Source: Sulfitobacter sp. F26169L (GTDB lineage: Bacteria; Pseudomonadota; Alphaproteobacteria; Rhodobacterales; Rhodobacteraceae). From it: 64,000 nucleotides of DNA. The stretch lies in assembly GCF_026410285.1 (NCBI RefSeq), contig NZ_JAPMLP010000008.1:62001-126000 (forward strand), read 5' to 3'. Position numbers and translations under genes: made by a program. Under the pieces are notes generated by a model that was not told the origin of the DNA, did no database searches, and worked only from the letters and a program-made list of their open reading frames with translations. Below are positions 57,701-64,000 of this stretch, piece after piece; the first letter of the stretch is position 1; the number at the start of each line of letters is the position of its first letter.

Positions 57701-57845
57701 CAGCTTGGTTTTCGGCCTGCTGACGGCCAGCCTTATCGTTCTCTTCGTTCTTCCCGCCATCTATGCGATTCTGGACGACCTCGGGCTCAGTTCTTTGGCC
57801 AGAGAACGGCGGACCGCGGCTGCGAACGATCCGACACTGGTTTAA
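54720..57845 (+). CDS. RND-family efflux pump permease
   Basis: 1041 residues of the AcrB/HAE-1-like superfamily: N-terminal helix, two large periplasmic loops and 12 membrane helices. Helix-4 proton-relay acidic residues are present in VIGLLMDDAIVIAENIARLR; GVVVNNSILLVDFVKREHG and AARARFRAIFLTTTTTAAGL are typical of the second half. N-terminal sequence is FFLVTGLFVAPTLLRETFPR. It is coupled to the adaptor (ATGA). Substrates are unknown. This permease type occurs widely in roseobacters and is often annotated as acriflavin resistance. Confidence 0.94.
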   Translation: MIRFFAGHPTIANLLMIFFLVTGLFVAPTLLRETFPRADQNEVEIAVPYPGARPEDVESAICKRIENALDAVTGIERHSCEARESSARSVVKMREGENFQSFMAEVKSEIDAITDFPDRAETARVRPLDQTDFVASVAITGPATRTDLKDYGEQVRTRMLQWGGIPKVDLRGFSTRELQIGLRPEALHQFGVSVSDIARAVQAGSLDLPAGTIETSTETLLIRIAEERRDVNDLAGLIVRSSAGGGQVRLGDIAEITEQFALEDDAVVFDGRPAAILDIHKTRAEDSLRIIDALDAFLTSERQQAPLGVIMEISTDAASVVRDRLTLVVVNGLQGLALVFLVLWLFFGFRFSFWVTMGLPVSFMGGVALMGLVGYSLNLMTTLGLLIVIGLLMDDAIVIAENIARLREKGRSAMDAAVDGAVQVFPNVLASFGTTAMIFGSLAFLEGDLGAILRVVPVVMLFVLMISLIEAFLILPHHLIHSLETRTKPSGISARVEAAIVWARERFVGPLVDFTIRWRYVTAGANIAVLLVSVAMLTGGYLKFTAFPELDGDTIVARVLLPQGTPLSRTEAIVAELEDGLAQVNEQLSPEQPDGADLIRHISVYYGLNRDAFETGAHVATVSVDLLPSADRVSRPDAIMQLWREIVGPVPDVISLKFAESTIGPAGIAIDLRLKGDDLKILKSASLELQDWLWQYNGVTSVLDDLRPGKRELRITLNDAAGPLGVTAAMIADQLRAAYFGITISEMQIDGSLLEVTAQLAAQARSSERVFDNFIITSGNGSNVPLGVVAHVETGQGYARINRENGVRTVTVQGTIDTRVANANAIVDDTLARFVPDLRANYPGIAVTVEGQNSEAGKTQKSMLKGFLFGLIGVFLLLSFLFRSYIEPVVVMMVIPLSLPGAIFGHMAMGLDFSMPSMLGFVALAGVVVNNSILLVDFVKREHGDASTVAIAAGRAARARFRAIFLTTTTTAAGLLPILTETSLQAQILIPLVASLVFGLLTASLIVLFVLPAIYAILDDLGLSSLARERRTAAANDPTLV

Positions 57846-58126
57846 GGTAGGGGAGCAATCGGACCGCTAAAAAACTGCGTCGACGCATTTTGATGTTTTG
57901 CAGGCTACTAAGATGGCTGGATTGTAACCGAAGAGGATGACAATCGTGTTAAGGGGGGCAGAAACTCGTCATTCTCCGCGAGAAAGGTGCCGAAATATCC
58001 TGACGATAAAATCAGAATATTCTAAGGGACATTGAAGGACTGCAACCTTAAGCTATGCCGACTATTGCCGCTACTTGATCCGATACCTTCCATCGGATAA
58101 TTCCAGACAAACGCCGAGGCCAATCG

Positions 58127-58993
58127 ATGAAAATTTGTGCCATTACGATGGTCCACCAAGACTACTGGGCGATAGAGCAATGGTACCGATATTATGGTCG
58201 CCATTTGGGCAATCGTAATCTGTACATAATTTCGCATGGATATGATCCAGAGATCGAACGCCTCTGTCCCGAAGCCAGCATTATTACGATCCCGCGGGAC
58301 GAGTTGAAGAACTTTGATAGGGTCCGGCTGCGTTTGATCAACGGCATCCAGTCGGGTCTGAACAATATCTATGACTGGGTTATCCAGACCGACGCGGACG
58401 AGCTGGTGTGCTTCAACCCCGATAACTACAATTCTTTTGAGGCGCTGTTCAAAACAACGTCGGCGCCGGCACTTTTTGCCCTTGGTCTGAACCTCGCAGA
58501 GATTGAAGGGGACATCCCCTTAAGACCCGAGGACAGCGCGCTGACACACCGCAAGGTCGCATGTGTAACCGGAAATTACAGCAAGGCATGGGCAGTCCGA
58601 AAGCCAATCCCATTGCGCTGGCACGGCGTCTTTTGCGGTTATCGCAAGACCGATGATTTTCCGTTTGAAATGCCGGACGATGTTTTTTTCGTGCACCTCA
58701 AACATGCCAACTCCGAAGCGCTAAAGCTCACCAACGCCACGCGCAAATCTGTTGCGGATACAGTGGGGGAAGATTGGAACGTAAACGGTTGGGCCAATCC
58801 CGATTTTCATGCCAAAAGATTCTATCGCAAGCTGGCCGCTGTTCAAGAACTGCCTTGGCCGGAAGCGGTGGCGTTGGGATATGAGCAAATCAGGGAAAAC
58901 CCTGTAAGAGACGCAAAACGGGGTATCGTAAAGCCCCCGTTTATTAATTATGTGTGCCGAACGATACTCCCTGACTGGTTTCAAAATGTTTAA
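58127..58993 (+). CDS. glycosyltransferase family 2-like protein (Glyco_tranf_2_4)
   Basis: 288 residues. Begins MKICAITMVHQDYWAIEQWY, typical of the Glyco_tranf_2_4 group, with a DXD-like metal site in WVIQTDADELVCFNP and catalytic-region RWHGVFCGYRKTDDFPFEMP, plus FFVHLKHANSEAL. No membrane span or signal, so it is cytoplasmic. The likely role is transfer of a sugar to surface polysaccharide; the acceptor is unknown. GAGG precedes the ATG. A hairpin at 58078-58098 lies just upstream. Confidence 0.8.
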   Translation: MKICAITMVHQDYWAIEQWYRYYGRHLGNRNLYIISHGYDPEIERLCPEASIITIPRDELKNFDRVRLRLINGIQSGLNNIYDWVIQTDADELVCFNPDNYNSFEALFKTTSAPALFALGLNLAEIEGDIPLRPEDSALTHRKVACVTGNYSKAWAVRKPIPLRWHGVFCGYRKTDDFPFEMPDDVFFVHLKHANSEALKLTNATRKSVADTVGEDWNVNGWANPDFHAKRFYRKLAAVQELPWPEAVALGYEQIRENPVRDAKRGIVKPPFINYVCRTILPDWFQNV

Positions 58994-59046
58994 GGTTTCA
59001 CTCTGCTATTGATGGAAGCTAAACCTTAGCGCATAAGCGTCAAAGT

Positions 59047-59123
59047 GGTCCCGTAGCTCAACTGGATAGAGCACCTGACTTCTAATCAGGATGTTGGGGG
59101 TTCGAGTCCTCCCGGGATCGCCA
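59047..59123 (+). tRNA. tRNA-Arg (TCT), CCA encoded
   Basis: 77 nt. Acceptor stem GGTCCCG/CGGGATC, D-arm GCTCAACTGGATAGAGC, anticodon arm CCTGA-CTTCTAA-TCAGG (anticodon TCT), T-arm GGGGGTTCGAGTCCTCCC, discriminator G and CCA at 59121-59123. It lies 53 bp after the glycosyltransferase stop. No integrase adjoins it. Confidence 0.97.
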
Positions 59124-60833
<1,710 letters not shown>

Positions 60834-60839
60834 CGCGAA

Positions 60840-60864
60840 GGGTGGGCAAACCCTTTGTCCACCC
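60840..60864 (+). terminator. hairpin after gdhA
   Basis: An 11-bp stem (GGGTGGGCAAA with TTTGTCCACCC, one G-U) around a 3-nt loop, 6 bp after the gdhA stop; no T-run follows. Confidence 0.5.
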
Positions 60865-61023
60865 ACATAAATCCGCCCGAAACTAAATTTGCGGAAATTC
60901 AGTCCCAGCCTGTCTGGACATTATGTCTCCCAGAGATTTAGCTGTAAGCGCAGGTTGTTATGACCGCCATGCCAAATAAAACGGAGTACCGTCTGGCATG
61001 TCATCTCATTTTGGGAGGTCCCA

Positions 61024-62118
61024 ATGGATCGTCGTTCCTTTATCAAGCGCGCCGGCGTTGCAGGCGTAGGCGCAACAGCAGCCACCCTCGCGGCTCCGGC
61101 CATTGCGCAAGGCAACATCACGTGGCGCATGGTTACTACATGGCCAAAAAACTTTCCCGGTCTGGGTGTCGGGGCGCAGCGCCTTGCCGACCGTGTTACA
61201 GCCGCATCCGGCGGCCGGCTGACAGTGCAGGTTTACTCTGCCGGTGAACTGGTCCCGCCGTTGCAATCGCTGGATGCTGTCATTGATGGCACCGCCGAGA
61301 TGAGCCACGGCGCCGCGTATTACTGGCAGAACAAATCACCCGCCCTGTCGTTCTTTACTGGCGTTCCTTACGGAATGACCACACCCGAACTGACAGCATG
61401 GATGCGCTATATGGGCGGTCAGGAAATTTGGGATGAAATCTATGACCAGTTTGGCGTTCAGGGCTTTTTGTCCGGCAATACAGGCACCCAGACAGGTGGC
61501 TGGTTCCGTGACGAGCTGAAAAGCCTTGAGGACATCAAAGGCGTACGTTTCCGCACACCCGGCCTTGGCGGTCGCGTTTGGGAAAAACTGGGCGCAACTG
61601 TTACCAACATGGCGGCGGGCGAAATTTTTCAGGCGTTGCAGTCCGGTACGCTGGACGCAGCCGAATTTGTCGGCCCCTACAACGATCTGGCGCTGGGCTT
61701 CCATCAGGTTGCTAAAAACTACTACATGCCGTCATTTGTTGAATCCGGTCTGGCGACAGAACTGGTTGTCGACAAGAAAAAGTATCAGGAATTGCCTGAT
61801 GACCTACAGGCGATCATCCGCGATGTAGCGCAGGCCGAGTATGATCAGGTGTCCGCCGACTTTATCGCTAACGATCCACGCGCGCTGCGCACGCTGGTCA
61901 ATGATCACGGCGTAACTGTACGGAACTTCCCCGATGACATCATGGAAGCAGGTGCAAACGCGTCTGTCGAGGTTATTCAGGAGCTGCGTGAAAGCGACGA
62001 TCCGTTGGTCAAGAAGACTGCCGAAAGCTTTATCGAGGCGCTGGGCCTTGTGCGCGAGCGGACAGAGAAAATCGACGGTCCGTACGTGACAGCGCGTCAG
62101 AGATTCCTGAAGTACTAA
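61024..62118 (+). CDS. TRAP transporter substrate-binding protein (TakP-like, Tat-exported)
   Basis: 364 residues. Twin-arginine signal MDRRSFIKRAGVAGVGATAA, cleavage near PAIAQ. The mature protein begins NITWRMVTTWPKNFPGLGVG and shows GEIFQALQSGTLDAAEFVGP, the DctP-family ligand loop, and VRFRTPGLGGRVWEKLGA with the Arg that binds the carboxylate of ligand. The sequence style is that of TakP-type binding proteins for 2-oxo acids, so pyruvate or a related ketoacid is likely. GGGAGG precedes the ATG. The cognate dctM and dctQ genes converge on it from the other side of a shared terminator. Confidence 0.93.
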   Translation: MDRRSFIKRAGVAGVGATAATLAAPAIAQGNITWRMVTTWPKNFPGLGVGAQRLADRVTAASGGRLTVQVYSAGELVPPLQSLDAVIDGTAEMSHGAAYYWQNKSPALSFFTGVPYGMTTPELTAWMRYMGGQEIWDEIYDQFGVQGFLSGNTGTQTGGWFRDELKSLEDIKGVRFRTPGLGGRVWEKLGATVTNMAAGEIFQALQSGTLDAAEFVGPYNDLALGFHQVAKNYYMPSFVESGLATELVVDKKKYQELPDDLQAIIRDVAQAEYDQVSADFIANDPRALRTLVNDHGVTVRNFPDDIMEAGANASVEVIQELRESDDPLVKKTAESFIEALGLVRERTEKIDGPYVTARQRFLKY

Positions 62119-62137
62119 AAGGTTTTCAGCGAAAATC

Positions 62138-62167
62138 GAAAGGCCCGACAATCGCGTCGGGCCTTTC
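62138..62167. terminator. bidirectional terminator between dctP-like gene and dctM
   Basis: A perfect 12-bp stem GAAAGGCCCGAC/GTCGGGCCTTTC around a 6-nt loop, followed by TTGTATT on the plus strand. It lies between two convergent genes and can serve both. Confidence 0.85.
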
Positions 62168-62172
62168 TTGTA

Positions 62173-63564
62173 TTAACCGGCAATCAACCGCGGCAACCAT
62201 GTGACAATTCCGGGGAATATAAACAGGATTGCAATTGCGGTGATCTGCAACACCACAAAGGGCAGGATGCCTTTGTAAATCGCCGAGGTTGGCAAATCAT
62301 CCGGCGCAACCCCACGCAGATAGAACAAGGCAAATCCGAACGGCGGCGTCAGGAACGATGTTTGCAGGTTCACGCCCACCAACACGCCCAGCCAGACAGG
62401 ATCAACATCCAGCATCAGCAGAACGGGTGCGGTGATCGGGATAACGATGAAGATAATCTCGAATGTATCAAGGATGAAGCCCAGCACAAACATGATCGCC
62501 ATAACTACAGCCACCGCCATCAGCGTACCACCGGGCAGGTTTGACAGGAACTCATGCACCAGATTGTCACCCCCCATAAGCCGGAAAACAACAGAGAACA
62601 CTGAAGCGCCCAACAAGATCACAAAAACCATGGATGTAATCGTTGCTGTCGCGACAGCTGTTTCCCGCAGGATTGTGAAGGAAAGACGCCAGCGGATTGC
62701 GGCCAGTATCATCGCGCCGATTGCGCCGACCGATGCAGCTTCTGTCGGGGTGGCAATACCGCCAAGGATCGAACCGAGAACCGACAGGATCAACAGCATC
62801 GGCGGGAGCAGCGAAACAACGACCTCGCGCAGCAGGTCTTTCTTTTCTTCCTGTGGAACGGGCGTTGCAGGGCAGCTTTCGGGATCGGTGAACGCCTTGA
62901 AGATGGTATAGGCAAGGTACAGCCCCACCAGCAGAAACCCCGGCAACAACGCACCTGCAAACAGATCACCGACCGAAACAGCGGTCGGAGCAAAGTTGCC
63001 CTTTGCCATCTGCACCTGCGAGTTTATGCCCGACAGCATGTCGCCCATAAAAATCAGGACCGTAGAAGGCGGGATAATTTGGCCCAGCGTTCCGCTTGCG
63101 CAGATCACACCTGTTGCCAGCTTGGGGTCATACCCCGCCCGCAGCATCGCCGGCAGCGAGATGAGCCCCATCGTGACCACAGTGGCCCCGACAACACCTG
63201 TAGACGCTGCCAGCATGGCTCCCACAATGATCACCGACATGCCCAGACCGCCGCGCAGGTTGCCAAACAGCTTGCCCATGGTCAGCAACAACTGCTCGGC
63301 GATGTTGGATCGTTCCAGCATCACGCCCATGAAAATAAAGAGGGGCACCGCGACCAGCACTTCGCTGGTCATAAAACCGATGTAGCGGTTGGGCAGCGCA
63401 CCGAAATTCGACGGGTCGAACACGCCGAACGCCATGCCCATCGCGCCAAACATCAGCGAAACACCCGCCAGCGTAAACGCCACCGGAAAACCCAACAGCA
63501 AAAAGGCGATAATGCCAAAGAACATCAGCCCCGAAAGAAGCTCTCCGATCAGAACAGGATCCAT
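62173..63564 (-). CDS. dctM: TRAP transporter large permease DctM
   Basis: 463 residues from ATG 63564, overlapping the DctQ stop (TGATG). Twelve or so helices; DctM marks include VAVPLFIFMGVMLERSNIAE, GATVVTMGLISLPAMLRAGY, YDPKLATGVICASGTLGQII and PPSTVLIFMGDMLS. It uses a sodium or proton gradient to import ligand delivered by the periplasmic binding protein. A longer central loop (SCPATPVPQEEKKDLLREVV) is typical of this subgroup. Confidence 0.95.
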   Translation of the reverse strand: MDPVLIGELLSGLMFFGIIAFLLLGFPVAFTLAGVSLMFGAMGMAFGVFDPSNFGALPNRYIGFMTSEVLVAVPLFIFMGVMLERSNIAEQLLLTMGKLFGNLRGGLGMSVIIVGAMLAASTGVVGATVVTMGLISLPAMLRAGYDPKLATGVICASGTLGQIIPPSTVLIFMGDMLSGINSQVQMAKGNFAPTAVSVGDLFAGALLPGFLLVGLYLAYTIFKAFTDPESCPATPVPQEEKKDLLREVVVSLLPPMLLILSVLGSILGGIATPTEAASVGAIGAMILAAIRWRLSFTILRETAVATATITSMVFVILLGASVFSVVFRLMGGDNLVHEFLSNLPGGTLMAVAVVMAIMFVLGFILDTFEIIFIVIPITAPVLLMLDVDPVWLGVLVGVNLQTSFLTPPFGFALFYLRGVAPDDLPTSAIYKGILPFVVLQITAIAILFIFPGIVTWLPRLIAG

Positions 63565-64000
63565 CACGCAACTCCCCCGGTGTCAGACAGCGGGTCGTCC
63601 GCGCTGTAACGTTGTGAAACTGGCAGCAGATCGGAACGGCCCGCCAGCACCAGAACAGAGCGCAGGATCATGCCGATACCCTGCAGGGCAAGCAGGCCGA
63701 CAAAAACGATGATAAAGCTTTTGAGAATATACAGTCCCGGCATTCCGCCGACGTTTGCAGAAGCTTCAGAATAGCTCCACGCGCGCATCACGAAAGGCAT
63801 GGAGTAGGTGTAAACAACCGCACAGAACGGCAGCAGAAACAGAACGGACCCCAAAAGATCAACGAGAGCTTTGGTCCTCGGCTTTGCAGGGCGGTAGAAT
63901 ATGTCAACGCGCACATGATCACCGCGCATAAGCGCAAAACCGGCAACCGCCGTAAACATCGCGCCATTCAACCAGATATAAAGATCCTGCATCCAGACAT
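63564..64000 (-). CDS. dctQ: TRAP transporter small permease DctQ (5' end outside window)
   Basis: At least 145 residues; the frame is open to the window edge (V-W before the M at 63992), and DctQ proteins normally begin with another helix before this point, so the gene is truncated here. Visible: WMQDLYIWLNGAMFTAVAGF, the conserved RGDHVRVDIFYRP region, and two more helices (LLGSVLFLLPFCAVVYTYSM; YILKSFIIVFVGLLALQGIG). It forms the four-helix subunit of the TRAP permease with DctM. Confidence 0.93.
   Translation of the reverse strand, partial: VWMQDLYIWLNGAMFTAVAGFALMRGDHVRVDIFYRPAKPRTKALVDLLGSVLFLLPFCAVVYTYSMPFVMRAWSYSEASANVGGMPGLYILKSFIIVFVGLLALQGIGMILRSVLVLAGRSDLLPVSQRYSADDPLSDTGGVA

Noticed and set aside
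58078-58098. 7-bp hairpin ATCCGAT/ATCGGAT before the glycosyltransferase
   Set aside because: Short stem, no T-run, no known operator; kept only as context.

Overview
The window looks like chromosomal DNA of a marine roseobacter-type alphaproteobacterium (Rhodobacterales). The signs are a clade I nos operon in the order nosR-Z-D-F-Y-L-X, a class III alcohol dehydrogenase with S-formylglutathione hydrolase, a TakP-like TRAP transporter, EcfG-type (GGAAC-N16/17-CGTT) general-stress promoters, and strong Shine-Dalgarno sites. No species was assigned and no similarity search was run.

Region 1 (1-21.5 kb) is a cell-envelope and general-stress block. Two homologous Crp/Fnr regulators (window start and 9.8-10.6 kb) bracket a DUF892 protein, an operon beginning with a 22-residue membrane peptide (then a membrane-anchored helical protein, a holin-like protein, DUF3618, YihY/BrkB, an EEP hydrolase and an AI-2E-type permease), a GlsB/YeaQ protein, a PRC-barrel protein with 21 nine-residue repeats, DUF421 and DUF998. 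Beyond them lie an MscS channel, a PHB-depolymerase-like esterase, CsbD, a metzincin-like membrane protein lacking its catalytic Glu, a ZIP transporter, a phospholipase D-like enzyme and a PAP2 phosphatase. Three good EcfG promoters link parts of this block.

Region 2 (14.5-15.4 kb and 21.6-35.2 kb) is accessory DNA: a dead IS481 copy, a nested IS3/IS110 scar, a mobilization module (HTH protein, MobC-like protein, relaxase), secreted and membrane unknowns, and a LuxR-type HTH gene behind a long nested inverted repeat. Next come a 52-residue ribbon-helix-helix gene, an unknown acidic protein, a three-zinc-ribbon GIY-YIG-like nuclease, a soluble FtsH-like AAA protease and a large serine recombinase whose frame runs through the terminator and body of tRNA-fMet. 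The nuclease/protease pair next to a recombinase at a tRNA is the best candidate for an undescribed system.

Region 3 (36.3-42 kb) holds formaldehyde detoxification (fghA, frmA) with a divergent LysR regulator, a bestrophin-like channel and an acyl-CoA dehydrogenase. Region 4 (42.7-51.8 kb) is nitrous oxide reduction: a Cys-rich secreted protein, then nosRZDFYLX with translational coupling, in which NosX (ApbE type) probably flavinylates NosR at T156. Region 5 (52.3-57.8 kb) is a TetR-controlled RND efflux operon with a perfect 22-bp palindrome over its promoter. Region 6 (58-64 kb) has a glycosyltransferase, tRNA-Arg(TCT), NADP-type glutamate dehydrogenase and the TRAP genes dctP, dctM and dctQ (cut by the window end). 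No rRNA and no CRISPR array were seen.
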